The notes under the pieces are model-generated. The model saw nothing but the letters and a program-made list of their open reading frames with translations, did no database searches and was not told where the DNA came from. Shown piece after piece: positions 52,988 through 61,892 of a stretch of DNA of 64,000 nt; the first letter of the stretch is position 1; each line of letters opens with the position of its first letter. Position numbers and translations under genes: made by a program. Source of the DNA: Paludibacteraceae bacterium (GTDB lineage Bacteria > Bacteroidota > Bacteroidia > Bacteroidales > Paludibacteraceae); NCBI GenBank assembly GCA_024401455.1, contig JAKSLA010000003.1:35830-99829 (forward strand), given 5' to 3'.

Positions 52988-53505
52988 GCCCGTTTATAAT
53001 CATTTGCCCGCCCCGATGATGCGCCCGCCTCCGGTGCCATTCCCCCGCCTCAATGATTTTCCTGCCCAATGATCTCCGCGCGACGCGAGGGCACCCACAA
53101 GGGGATATTGCAAGAGGGCACCCACAAGGGGATATTGCAAGAGGGCACCCACAAGGGGATGCCCGTACACGGGTCCGACGATTTTCGCATTGTCCGATAT
53201 GCGGTGCGTTCCTACGGTTGATTTTCCCGCCGTCCCTTCGGTTTGCGCGTAGGGGCGGTGCCTTGTGCCCGCCCTGGTGATGGACGCACCCCCGATGATT
53301 TCCCCGCCAAGGACGCACCCCGATGATTTCCCCGCCAAATGGGCACCCACAAGGGGATGCCCGTACACGGTCCCGACGATTTTCGCATTGCCCGATATGC
53401 GGTGCGTTCCCACGGTTGATTTCCTCACCGTCCCTTCGATTTGCCTTGTGCCCGCCCTGGTGATGGTCCCGACGATTTTCTCATTATCCGTTCGGCATTG
53501 CGCCC
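52988..53505. repeat. GC-rich extragenic repeat region
   Basis: No gene. Seen: 27 bp units (GAGGGCACCCACAAGGGGAT + ATTGCAA) starting at 53087, 53114 and 53141; a ~110 bp direct repeat (GGGCACCCACAAGGGGATGC ... CGATATGCGGTGCGTTCC) at about 53143-53240 and 53341-53440; and a CGTAGGGGCGGTGCCTTGTG module at 53248. The same modules recur at 63447-63890. Long ORFs on both strands here are a by-product of GC-rich repeats. Confidence 0.8.
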
Positions 53506-54852
53506 CTATCCCCTCCATTCCCGCAGCGTTGGCAGCATCAGCGGGATGGCGAGCAAGAACGACAGCGCGTCGGCCAAAGCCTGGCACATTTCAACCCCCT
53601 TTAGCCCAAACAAGTAGGGGAGGGTCAGGATGAGCGGGATGAAGAAGAGTCCCTGTCGGGCTGCGGCGAGCGTAATGGCGCGTGCCGGTTGTCGTATGGT
53701 CTGTAGCGTCATGTTGCACGATACCGTCCAAGCACTTAACGAGATAGGTAGCACTTGCCAGCGTAGTGCTTCCGCTCCGATGGCGATCACCTCCGGGTCG
53801 TCGGCCCGAAACCAACTGACGATGTCCGTTGCGAAGATGTAACTCAGGATAGCCATGCAGCACAAGAAGATGGCCTCGCTGCGGACGCAGAACCAGAACC
53901 CTTTCCTGACCCGTGCGAAGAGTTTCGCCCCGTAGTTGAATCCGCAGACGGGTTGGTATCCCTGCCCAAAGCCAACGATGCACGAGTTGATGAAGAGGCA
54001 GATGCGCGTCACGATGGACATGCCCGCGATGGCGGCGTCGCCGTAACGTCCGGCCGCCGTGTTGAGCAGGATGGTGGCGATGCTCGACAGACCCTGACGG
54101 CATAGCGACGGACTGCCCCCGTATGCAATCTCTTTGACCAGTTCCCACGTCGGTTTGAAATTTCGTGCCTCGATGCGTATGTTACCACCCCGCCTTGTCA
54201 TGAAGAGCAGAATGCTGAAACTGCACATCTGGCTGATGACCGTCGATAGGCCGGCCCCCGCCACGCCCATGTCGAATGTGAATATGAGGATCGGGTCCAG
54301 CAGGATGTTTAGCAAGGCGCCCGACGCGATGCCTACCATGGCATAGGCCGCATTGGCTTGGAAGCGCATCTGGTTGTTCATCGTCAGCGAGGCCGCCATG
54401 AACGGTGCACCCCAGAGCACGGTTCCCAAGTAGCGAAGCGAATAGGGGAGAATGGTGGGGGTAGAGCCAAGCCCCAGGCAGATAGGCTCAAGGAACAGTT
54501 CGCCCACCAGCCAAATGAATATACCGAACCCGAACGAGAGGAAGAAGCCCGTGGCGGCCATCCGCCCAGCCGTCTCGTACTCTTGTGCCCCTAATTTGCG
54601 TGCGATGTAGTTGCCCGAACCGTGACCGAAAAAGAAGCCGAACGCCTGCACGATGGACATCACGGAGAACGATACGCCCACCGCCGCCGTCGATTGCGTG
54701 TCTATCTGCCCCACGAAATAGGTGTCCGCCATCACATATAGAGACGTGATCAGCATACTGATGATGGTCGGGATGGCCAGTTGGCATATCAGCTTTGGCA
54801 CCGCCTCCGTCGTCAGTTTCTGGAATTTGTTTTCTTGCAGTTGGTCACCCAT
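53506..54852 (-). CDS. MATE-family multidrug/cation efflux transporter
   Basis: 448 residues from ATG 54852 (in-frame codons up to 54912 lack a good start). About 12 membrane helices, with the two MATE halves recognisable: PTIISMLITSLYVMADTYFVG, GHGSGNYIARKLGAQE near residues 80-95, and the second-half FINSCIVGFGQGYQPVCGFN (about 286-305). It exports drugs or metabolites against Na+ or H+. Higher GC than surrounding genes. No linked regulator. Confidence 0.93.
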   Translation of the reverse strand: MGDQLQENKFQKLTTEAVPKLICQLAIPTIISMLITSLYVMADTYFVGQIDTQSTAAVGVSFSVMSIVQAFGFFFGHGSGNYIARKLGAQEYETAGRMAATGFFLSFGFGIFIWLVGELFLEPICLGLGSTPTILPYSLRYLGTVLWGAPFMAASLTMNNQMRFQANAAYAMVGIASGALLNILLDPILIFTFDMGVAGAGLSTVISQMCSFSILLFMTRRGGNIRIEARNFKPTWELVKEIAYGGSPSLCRQGLSSIATILLNTAAGRYGDAAIAGMSIVTRICLFINSCIVGFGQGYQPVCGFNYGAKLFARVRKGFWFCVRSEAIFLCCMAILSYIFATDIVSWFRADDPEVIAIGAEALRWQVLPISLSAWTVSCNMTLQTIRQPARAITLAAARQGLFFIPLILTLPYLFGLKGVEMCQALADALSFLLAIPLMLPTLREWRG

Positions 54853-55043
54853 GTCGTTAATTACGAATGAAGAATTATAAAATAGAAACGATGTCACGTT
54901 TCCCACAAGCAAAGGTACGAAAAAACGTTGAAGGGTTTATCGATAGAGGTAATAAAGAATTAAGAGTTAAGCCGTCGTCGTAGAGGCGTGGCACTGCCCC
55001 GACTTGGCGCTTAATGAGTTAAGAATTAAATTGATGGAAGACG

Positions 55044-55068
55044 AAAAAAGGGTGACTTCTCGCCACCC
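55044..55068 (-). terminator. Terminator of Rpn locus 3
   Basis: GGGTG / CACCC stem with a 9 nt loop followed, in the minus direction, by TTTTTT. The stop of the last cassette is 8 nt before it. A closely related hairpin ends the fourth locus at 63929-63954. Confidence 0.75.
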
Positions 55069-55075
55069 TTGTCAG

Positions 55076-55432
55076 TTACCTTAGATTTTCGATTTCCTCT
55101 TTGCTTAACCCCGTAAACAAGGTTATCTCTTCAATGGGTTTGCCATATTCTAACATTAAACGTGCCATTTTAATGGATTTGTTTTTTTCGCCTTGTTCAA
55201 TTCCTTGTTTAATTCCTTCTTCAATTTCTTTGGCAAGCCACATCGTTTTTGCATATTCAACCCCTCTGTCAAACCCATGTTGTTCCATGTCGATTTCATC
55301 TTCCAGCGCCTTCATGGCGGCTTCGTATTGGTCGATTTCTTTGTCGGTGAGGGCGGCCACCTTGGCTTTCTCCAGCAGGCGAAGGAGTCCTTCGTCCGCC
55401 CGCTCATATACAGATGGGTCAATCGTTTCCAT
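55076..55432 (-). CDS. Free-standing Rpn C-terminal cassette 2, locus 3
   Basis: 118 residues from ATG 55432 (METIDPSVYERADEG). A GTG at 55447 in frame overlaps the previous stop, but the ATG has TTTTAGGAC just before it. The first ~60 residues match the full gene's C-terminal part. The segment between GFDRG and LEYGK is 36 residues with a four-residue rhythm (EEGIKQGIEQGEKN), longer than in the other two copies. It then ends like them (IEEITLFTGLSKEEIENL). No nuclease residues. Intact frame, same transcript as the full gene. Confidence 0.75.
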   Translation of the reverse strand: METIDPSVYERADEGLLRLLEKAKVAALTDKEIDQYEAAMKALEDEIDMEQHGFDRGVEYAKTMWLAKEIEEGIKQGIEQGEKNKSIKMARLMLEYGKPIEEITLFTGLSKEEIENLR

Positions 55433-55443
55433 TTGTCCTAAAA

Positions 55444-55716
55444 TCACATTAATTTTTCAATTTCCTCTTTGCTAAGCCCAGTAAATAAGGTTATCTCTTC
55501 AATCCCTTTACCATATTCTAACATTCGTCGGACGGTTTGCGTCATCGCTCTCTCAAACCCATGTTGTTCCAAATCGATCTCGTCTTCCAACGCTTTCAAT
55601 GCGGCCTCATATTGGTCGATTTCTTTGTCGGAGAGGGCGGCAACTTTGGCTTTCTCCAGCAGTCGGAGAAGGCCTTCGTCAGCGCGTTCATATACAGAAG
55701 GGTCAATCGTTTCCAT
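55444..55716 (-). CDS. Free-standing Rpn C-terminal cassette 1, locus 3
   Basis: 90 residues starting METIDPSVYERADEG. Same body as cassette 2 and the full gene's tail, but the variable segment between GFERA and LEYGK is short (MTQTVRRM). It begins 4 nt after the stop of the full gene. No Shine-Dalgarno-like sequence, so reinitiation or coupling would be needed. The frame is intact with substitutions mostly conservative (S/T, L/M), suggesting it has been kept by selection; that is inference. Confidence 0.75.
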   Translation of the reverse strand: METIDPSVYERADEGLLRLLEKAKVAALSDKEIDQYEAALKALEDEIDLEQHGFERAMTQTVRRMLEYGKGIEEITLFTGLSKEEIEKLM

Positions 55717-55720
55717 TTAA

Positions 55721-56560
55721 TCACATTAATTTTTCAATCTTATCTTTGCTTAATCCTGTAAACAAGATTATCTCTTCAATCGGTTTCCCATATTCTATCA
55801 TAATGCGGGCGGTTTTAATGGCTTGACTTTCTATTCCTCTCTCAAACCCATGTTGTTCCATGTCGATTTCGTCTTCCAGCGCCTTCATGGCGGCTTCGTA
55901 CTGGTCGATCTCCTGGTCGGTGAGGGCGGCCACCTTGGCTTTCTCCAGCAGGCGAAGGAGTCCTTCGTCCGCCCGCTCATATACAGATGGGTCAATCGTT
56001 TCCATGTGTCCTAAATTTTTGAGTAACTCCATATAGATGTCCTTGATGGTGATGTTTGAAAAGTCAAACTTGAACTGGCTCAAAGATACATAAAATTTTT
56101 GTTCCCGGTCCCAAATCACATCGCCATTCTCAATGTCGCATTCCGCAGTGTGGGTGATGGCTTTGTGGAGTCCGTTTTGCCCTTCGCCAAGGATGAAGAT
56201 GCCGATGATGGGGGAGATGTCCTCTTTCATCTTTCCCCACTTCGTTCCCCGCTTGATTTTCTTCTGCAGCAGTTTGGACATGTAGAAGTTGGCGCGTGTC
56301 TTGAAGAACTTCTGTGAGGAGTTCTGCATCTCCACCAGGAAAGTCTCGCCATTGTCGGTGGTGCAGAGCAGGTCGAATATCACGCCCCGCTGTTCGGGCA
56401 TTGCCCCTAACATCTCCACATTCTCAAATTTCACACTCGCGATTTTGTCCTCTCGTTCCAAAAAGGCGTTGAGGAACGACCTCATTACGATTTCGTCTTG
56501 CAAGCAATGCTTAAAGCCAAAGTCAGACCTTAAGTCGATAAATACTCTTCTCTTTTTCAT
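55721..56560 (-). CDS. Rpn-family PD-(D/E)XK nuclease, locus 3 (full length)
   Basis: 279 residues. N-terminal FIDLRSDFGFKHCLQDE, then metal-site residues D63 (GVIFDLLC) and E77-x-Q79 (FLVEMQNS). An internal ATG at 56005 (METIDPSVYERADEG) is preceded by TTTAGGACAC, a plausible ribosome site, and would give a 94-residue C-terminal product equal in layout to the two downstream cassettes. Family knowledge: in E. coli the C-terminal product (RpnS) is made this way and blocks the nuclease. Only the full gene has catalytic residues. Confidence 0.9.
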   Translation of the reverse strand: MKKRRVFIDLRSDFGFKHCLQDEIVMRSFLNAFLEREDKIASVKFENVEMLGAMPEQRGVIFDLLCTTDNGETFLVEMQNSSQKFFKTRANFYMSKLLQKKIKRGTKWGKMKEDISPIIGIFILGEGQNGLHKAITHTAECDIENGDVIWDREQKFYVSLSQFKFDFSNITIKDIYMELLKNLGHMETIDPSVYERADEGLLRLLEKAKVAALTDQEIDQYEAAMKALEDEIDMEQHGFERGIESQAIKTARIMIEYGKPIEEIILFTGLSKDKIEKLM

Positions 56561-56601
56561 TCGTGCTTTTTTTCGTGAAACAAACAGTTCTGATCCTTTC
56601 G

Positions 56602-56633
56602 CAAATAAAACGTAGGATTATTGTCGGTGCAAA
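56602..56633 (-). promoter_or_regulatory. Promoter for Rpn locus 3
   Basis: Minus-strand TTTG at 56633-56630, 20 bp, TTTATTTG at 56609-56602 (one mismatch to TAnnTTTG), 41 nt before the start codon. Confidence 0.55.
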
Positions 56634-56774
56634 AATAATAAAAATAATATTAAAAACGCTTCCGTTGCGCATGTTTTTCGGATGTTGGTATTCGTCCGTC
56701 ATTATTCTCGCCGTCCCGCCGACCGCAACATGATTGTACAGTGTGAAAAAAAATCAAAAAAAAACAACAACCCC

Positions 56775-56805
56775 TTTGTCCTTTATTGATTTATATCTAT
56801 CTTTG
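56775..56805 (+). promoter_or_regulatory. Promoter for the BspA-like protein gene
   Basis: TTTG at 56775-56778, 19 bp, TATCTTTG at 56798-56805: full consensus. The leader is about 160 nt and ends in an A-rich stretch before the ATG. The rest of the gap 56561-56968 shows nothing more. Confidence 0.75.
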
Positions 56806-56968
56806 CCCCATGGTAGATGTGGAGGAGGATGAAGCAAAATTCGCATTCCTCTCCTTCTTCCGATGGTGAAACTATGGTTGAATACAAAACGATAAAACGC
56901 TTGAAACTCAACTGAATGATGAATTTTTTATTTATTAACATATCTTATTAACAAAAAAAAGCAAAAAA

Positions 56969-59900
56969 ATGAGAAAACTAAAATCATTTTGGGCACTATT
57001 GTGCCTGTTGTTGCTTTCTGCATCTTCTGCCATGGCAGCCATCGGTACGGTGGGATCTTGCCAATGGTCTTATGATTCAGGAACTTTGGTTATTTCGGGT
57101 ACTGGTTCCATGGGAACATCGACTCCAAGTTACCTCTCTTCTTACCGAACGTCGATTACGAAGGTCGAAATTGCAGATGGTGTAACTGACATTTGTGCTA
57201 AGGCCTTCCAAAATTGTACGAATTTGACCTCAATTAAAATCGGTTCTGGTGTTACCAAAATTGGCGATTATGCTTTTGATGGATGTACTAAATTTTATAG
57301 CTATAGTTGGGGCGCTGCACTTAAAACAATCGGTCAGTACGCTTTCCGAAATTGTACAAGTCTAGGTTCTGCCGGTATGAATGCTGTGACGTCAATTGGC
57401 CAATATGCCTTTAGTGGTTGTACAGCTTTGACTAGTATAACAGGTTCTTCTGTGACCAGCATTGGTCAAAACGCATTTGATGGATGTACAAAATTGGCCA
57501 CCGTCACTTTCTCAAGCTTGGTTACAATCGGATCTCAGGCATTTAAGGGGACAACATCATTGAAGTCAATATCTTTGCCTTCTACACTTACCACTATTAA
57601 TAGTTATGCGTTTGAAGGATCTGGTTTGACGTCATTTACAGTCCCTTCTGGTTTGACAACAGTAGGTAGTGCTATTTTGGAACTTTGTCCAATCACAACT
57701 CTTTCTTCTTCATCGTCAAAGTTTACTGTAAATGGTGACTTGCTTATTTACAATGGTACTACCATCGTAGCAACCAAGAAGGCTATTACAACATTGGATA
57801 TTCCTAGAAATGTAACAACTATTCAAGCTTATGTTTTTGATGGATGTACATCATTAAAGACAATTATACATGGTTGGGAGTTGACAACGATTGAAAACTA
57901 TGCTTTCAAAGGCTGTACAGGTTTGAAGCAGATTCACTTGACAAATTCAAAATTGAGTCGTACTCCTACTAGCAGTGACACTAAAGGAGTAGGCAAAGAT
58001 GCTTTTAGCGGTGTGACCGTATCCAACATCTATTTCACTTCTGATGAGGCTGACGTTCGTACTTATTTTAAGAGTACGTTAGGCTTTACAAAAGTTTATG
58101 ATGCGACAGCATCTAATTCTAATCTCATCTGGTATACCGATGGTACTACTTTGTCCATTGAGGTTAAGCAAGATAGATCTTCAAATTATGCAATGACAAA
58201 TAAATCTGCAGCGACAGATTATTCATGGAATGGCTTGAAGTCTCAAATCACAACAGTTAGTTTCCCATGTAACAATGCCACTAAGATGGGTACTGGTTAT
58301 TACGTGACGAGTATTGGTGATTATGCTTTTCAAAATTTCTCAAAACTTACTGCAGTATCGTGGGGTTATTCCACAAAAGGTATTACATCAATAGGAGATT
58401 ATGCGTTTAATGGCTGTACTAGTCTAACCTCATTCCCATCATGCTTTTCAGCAGTGACTTCTATTGGAGTAAAAGCTTTTGGTTCATGTGGTTTAAATGG
58501 TGCACTTTCATTACCTTCCAACTTAAAGACCATTAAAAATGCGGCTTTTGCTGTAAACTCTAATTTAGGTGCTGTGACGATCCCTGCTTCGGTTAATTCG
58601 ATAGGAACAAACCCATTCTATTCTTGTCCGAATGTCTCTTTCACTTCGTCATCTTCAAGTTATGTTGTGTCTAACAAATGTTTGTATAATTCTTCAAAAA
58701 CAACACTTGTTGCTGGTGTGAAGAATGGTGCGATTTATGATGGTGCGACAACTATTGCTGCGGATGCATTTTATGGTTTGGGTTCTACAACGCTTACCAT
58801 CCCTTCTTCTGTGACAACATTTAACGATGATTGCTTCGGAAACAATAGTTTTACCAGCATCATCGACAACAGAACATCTGTTACTTCAGCAAGTTTGACT
58901 TCTGCTAAATTCAATGACAATACAAAGACGAATTGTAAGGTGCAAGTGAAGAATGCAACCGTTAAGACGGCTTATGAGACTGCAGGTTTCACTAAAGCTA
59001 ATGTCATGGTGACTTCATGTGGAGATAACGCAACTTGGTCATTCGACCCTGCGACTGGTACGCTTAATATTAAGGGTTCTGGTGCTATCACAGCAAGTGG
59101 TAGTGGCAAATTCCCTTGGAATGCTGTAATGTCGCAAATTAAAATATTGAATGTTCAATCTGCTATTACGACCATACCAGCCTATGCGTTCTATAACGCA
59201 ACTAATTTGGCTTCTACTAACGTGTCAGTTAATGATCAGGTTACCTCAATTGGCGAGTATGCGTTTTCTAACACAGCTTTGACATCATTTGCTTTCCAAA
59301 ATACGTTGACTTCAATTGGAAATTATGCTTTCGAAAACACTAAGCTTACGAGTGTAACTATCCCTAAATCTGTTACATCTTTGTCAGCATATGCATTTGC
59401 TAATGTTCAAACGTTGGCAAGCGTTTCAGTGGCGGCGGGTAATACTTACTACAAGTCTCAGAATAATGCATTGTTGAGCTATGATGGTACAACTTTGTAT
59501 GTGTTGGCTAAGAATGCAACCGAGATACCTTCTTCTGTTACAACAATTGCGGCAAATGCACTTTGTCATGGTAAGACTACTGTTACAATCCCAGCTTCTG
59601 TAACAACCTATAATAGTAATTGGGCTGTTAATGCTTCTCAGATAACTAAGTTGACGGTTCTATCAACAACTAAGCCATCTTCTTTCGGCAGTTTGAGCAC
59701 TTCTGCTTGTGAGGTTCATATCGGCTCTCCAGTGCAGTCAACTGCTAAGACTATCTACAATAACTGGTCTTCATTCTCTAAGAAAGTGTACGACTATTGC
59801 GGTACTAACCTCACATGGTCTGTCTCTTCTAACAAATTGACGATCACTAAGGTGAACGAGACTGGTTCTACAGGCGCAATGTGGAATTTCACTTCTGGGG

Positions 59901-61801
59901 CTACGGCGACTACGTTGCCTTGGTATTCAAGCAAGGGTACTATCACTTCAGTGGCAATCGGTAGCGGTGTGACTACTGTTGGTGACTATGCATTCCAAAA
60001 TTGTGGTGCTATCACTTCGGTTACTATCCCTAATACCGTCACGATGATTGGTGCTGGTGCCTTCAGTGGTGCTACCAAGTTGGCAAGCGTTACGCTCCCT
60101 TCTGCTTTGACTTCAATCGGCGAGAATGCATTCCAATCTACAGCCATCAAGTCACTCTCTATCCCTGCTACTGTCACTGTTATCGGCGCATTTGGAGCTA
60201 ATAGCATCCAAACAATCAAGGTAGATCCTGCAAATACTAAATTCACTTCTCAAGACAAGTCTGGTAATGAGTTGAACATGTTGTTGACGAAGGATGGTAC
60301 GTCTTTGTTCTTATGTCCTGCAACGACAGAAAACGTTACGTTGCCTTCAACTTTGACTGAAGTTAAGGCTGGTGCCTTCAACGGTGCTGTAGGTAAGTTG
60401 ACTATCCCTTCTACAGTGACTACAATGTCATCTTGGCCAACTTCAGCATATTCTATCCATGCGGCTAACGAGCCAACAACTGCGGCAACAGTTCCTTCTT
60501 CATTGAAGAGCGTTAAGGTTTATGCTTCTTCTGCTGCTGTGAAGACGAAATATACTTCTCTTGGATTCACCAACATTGTAACTGGTACATCTTGTGGCGA
60601 TAAAGCTTCTTATATCTTGGAGAATGGCGTTCTTACCATTATGGGAACAGGTTCTACAAATAGTGCTCCATGGTTGACTAATGATGCAGCTAAGATCAGA
60701 AGAGTCGTTATTGAGTCTGGTATTAATGCTATAGAAGAAGAGTCTTTCAAAGATTGTGCTAACTTGACTTATGTTAGTTTCCCTGAAGGATTTACAACAA
60801 TTGGCGAATCTTCTTTCTCTGGTTGTACAAATTTGAAAACTGTTCAATTGCCATCTACTCTTAATAATGTTCTTGGTGCTTTTGTAGGTTCTTCAGTTGA
60901 GAATGTAAGTGTTGTTCCTGGCGGTGCTTATACGAGCCAAGATAAAAATGGTAATGAGTTGAATGCTTTGATTTGGAAAGGAGAATTAGAGTTTGGTCTC
61001 ACTTCTAACATTCCAAACACTGTCACAAAAATCAAATACAACGCATTCTCTACATCAACGATTAAGGAAGTGTCAATCCCATCTTCTGTAACTGGAATTG
61101 ACGTTAATGCATTCCTTGGAAATACGACTCTCGCTTCAATCTACTGCTCAAGTACAGCAGCTGTAACTAATGCATTTGATCCAGCAATCAAGTCAAAGGC
61201 GAAGGTTTATGTTGCTACAGCGGCTATCAAGACTAATTTCGTTAATGCCGGATTTAAGGAGGCGAATGTTATAGTGGCAGATGGTACGATCGGTGCTGAT
61301 GTATATTACTGCGTTGCTGGTACTAAGTTGATCGTGTTCGGTAGTGGTGCTACTCTTAATTACTCTGGTTTCGCTCAATTCAAATCAGGAACTACAGACA
61401 AGACAGCAAGCATCAAGTCAATTGTTATCGCAGAGGGAGTAACGTCTCTTGGTAATAATGTATTCAAGGGTTGTACAGCTTTGGCAGGTAAGGTAGTTGT
61501 TCCAATGTCAGTTACTTCAATCGGTTCAGGTACATTCGGTGGTGCTACAAAGATCGCAAGTGTCGTTTCTGACAATGTGAAGCCAGCCGCAATGAATCCA
61601 GCAGCATTTACGAATGATGTTTATGCAAACGCTGCACTCATTGTAAGTGATGCGTCTCGCGTGAAATATCTCAATGCTGCAGGTTGGGAGAACTTCGGTG
61701 GTGTTCAAACTAACGAAGAGGTTGCTAACCCTTATGACTTGAACAAGGATGGTTATGTAAATGCATCTGATATGTCAGTTTTGAAAAAGTTTGTTAAATA
61801 A
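56969..61801 (+). CDS. Giant BspA-type leucine-rich repeat surface protein with dockerin-like end
   Basis: 1610 residues. Signal peptide (residues 1-23, ending SSAMA). The body is made of many BspA-type LRR_5 units (TSIGDYAFNGCTSLTSF style). They are grouped in about five blocks, each opened by a beta module such as ATWSFDPATGTLNIKGSG, LTWSVSSNKLTITK or ASYILENGVLTIMGTG. The last ~22 residues, DLNKDGYVNASDMSVLKKF, are an EF-hand/dockerin-like calcium loop. BspA-like proteins mediate adhesion to host matrix or other bacteria. No T9SS-type end is seen here, so surface attachment may depend on the next gene's product (inference). Confidence 0.92.
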   Translation: MRKLKSFWALLCLLLLSASSAMAAIGTVGSCQWSYDSGTLVISGTGSMGTSTPSYLSSYRTSITKVEIADGVTDICAKAFQNCTNLTSIKIGSGVTKIGDYAFDGCTKFYSYSWGAALKTIGQYAFRNCTSLGSAGMNAVTSIGQYAFSGCTALTSITGSSVTSIGQNAFDGCTKLATVTFSSLVTIGSQAFKGTTSLKSISLPSTLTTINSYAFEGSGLTSFTVPSGLTTVGSAILELCPITTLSSSSSKFTVNGDLLIYNGTTIVATKKAITTLDIPRNVTTIQAYVFDGCTSLKTIIHGWELTTIENYAFKGCTGLKQIHLTNSKLSRTPTSSDTKGVGKDAFSGVTVSNIYFTSDEADVRTYFKSTLGFTKVYDATASNSNLIWYTDGTTLSIEVKQDRSSNYAMTNKSAATDYSWNGLKSQITTVSFPCNNATKMGTGYYVTSIGDYAFQNFSKLTAVSWGYSTKGITSIGDYAFNGCTSLTSFPSCFSAVTSIGVKAFGSCGLNGALSLPSNLKTIKNAAFAVNSNLGAVTIPASVNSIGTNPFYSCPNVSFTSSSSSYVVSNKCLYNSSKTTLVAGVKNGAIYDGATTIAADAFYGLGSTTLTIPSSVTTFNDDCFGNNSFTSIIDNRTSVTSASLTSAKFNDNTKTNCKVQVKNATVKTAYETAGFTKANVMVTSCGDNATWSFDPATGTLNIKGSGAITASGSGKFPWNAVMSQIKILNVQSAITTIPAYAFYNATNLASTNVSVNDQVTSIGEYAFSNTALTSFAFQNTLTSIGNYAFENTKLTSVTIPKSVTSLSAYAFANVQTLASVSVAAGNTYYKSQNNALLSYDGTTLYVLAKNATEIPSSVTTIAANALCHGKTTVTIPASVTTYNSNWAVNASQITKLTVLSTTKPSSFGSLSTSACEVHIGSPVQSTAKTIYNNWSSFSKKVYDYCGTNLTWSVSSNKLTITKVNETGSTGAMWNFTSGATATTLPWYSSKGTITSVAIGSGVTTVGDYAFQNCGAITSVTIPNTVTMIGAGAFSGATKLASVTLPSALTSIGENAFQSTAIKSLSIPATVTVIGAFGANSIQTIKVDPANTKFTSQDKSGNELNMLLTKDGTSLFLCPATTENVTLPSTLTEVKAGAFNGAVGKLTIPSTVTTMSSWPTSAYSIHAANEPTTAATVPSSLKSVKVYASSAAVKTKYTSLGFTNIVTGTSCGDKASYILENGVLTIMGTGSTNSAPWLTNDAAKIRRVVIESGINAIEEESFKDCANLTYVSFPEGFTTIGESSFSGCTNLKTVQLPSTLNNVLGAFVGSSVENVSVVPGGAYTSQDKNGNELNALIWKGELEFGLTSNIPNTVTKIKYNAFSTSTIKEVSIPSSVTGIDVNAFLGNTTLASIYCSSTAAVTNAFDPAIKSKAKVYVATAAIKTNFVNAGFKEANVIVADGTIGADVYYCVAGTKLIVFGSGATLNYSGFAQFKSGTTDKTASIKSIVIAEGVTSLGNNVFKGCTALAGKVVVPMSVTSIGSGTFGGATKIASVVSDNVKPAAMNPAAFTNDVYANAALIVSDASRVKYLNAAGWENFGGVQTNEEVANPYDLNKDGYVNASDMSVLKKFVK

Positions 61802-61815
61802 TATTCTGATTTAAT

Positions 61816-61847
61816 AATGTAAGGTTGCTATTGAGCAACCTTACATT
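61816..61847 (+). terminator. Hairpin after the BspA-like gene
   Basis: Perfect 13 bp stem (AATGTAAGGTTGC / GCAACCTTACATT) with a 6 nt loop. The downstream tract (TACATTTAAATTG, then TCTTTTTATTTTTATTTTC) is only partly T-rich, so some read-through into the next gene is possible. Confidence 0.75.
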
Positions 61848-61892
61848 TACATTTAAATTGTCTTTTTATTTTTATTTTCAAATAGTTAAATT

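Noticed and set aside
53087-53160. CRISPR-like array of 27 bp repeats
   Set aside because: Units are head to tail with no unique spacers, and no cas genes are in the window.
53000-53587. 195-residue minus-strand ORF and other long ORFs in the 53.0-53.6 kb region
   Set aside because: Built from GC-rich extragenic repeats; low-complexity translation (repeated GHPLVGA), no start signals, overlaps the MATE 3' end.
56810-56869. 19-codon ORF directly after the BspA promoter
   Set aside because: Its ATG would lie at or before the expected transcription start; no ribosome site.
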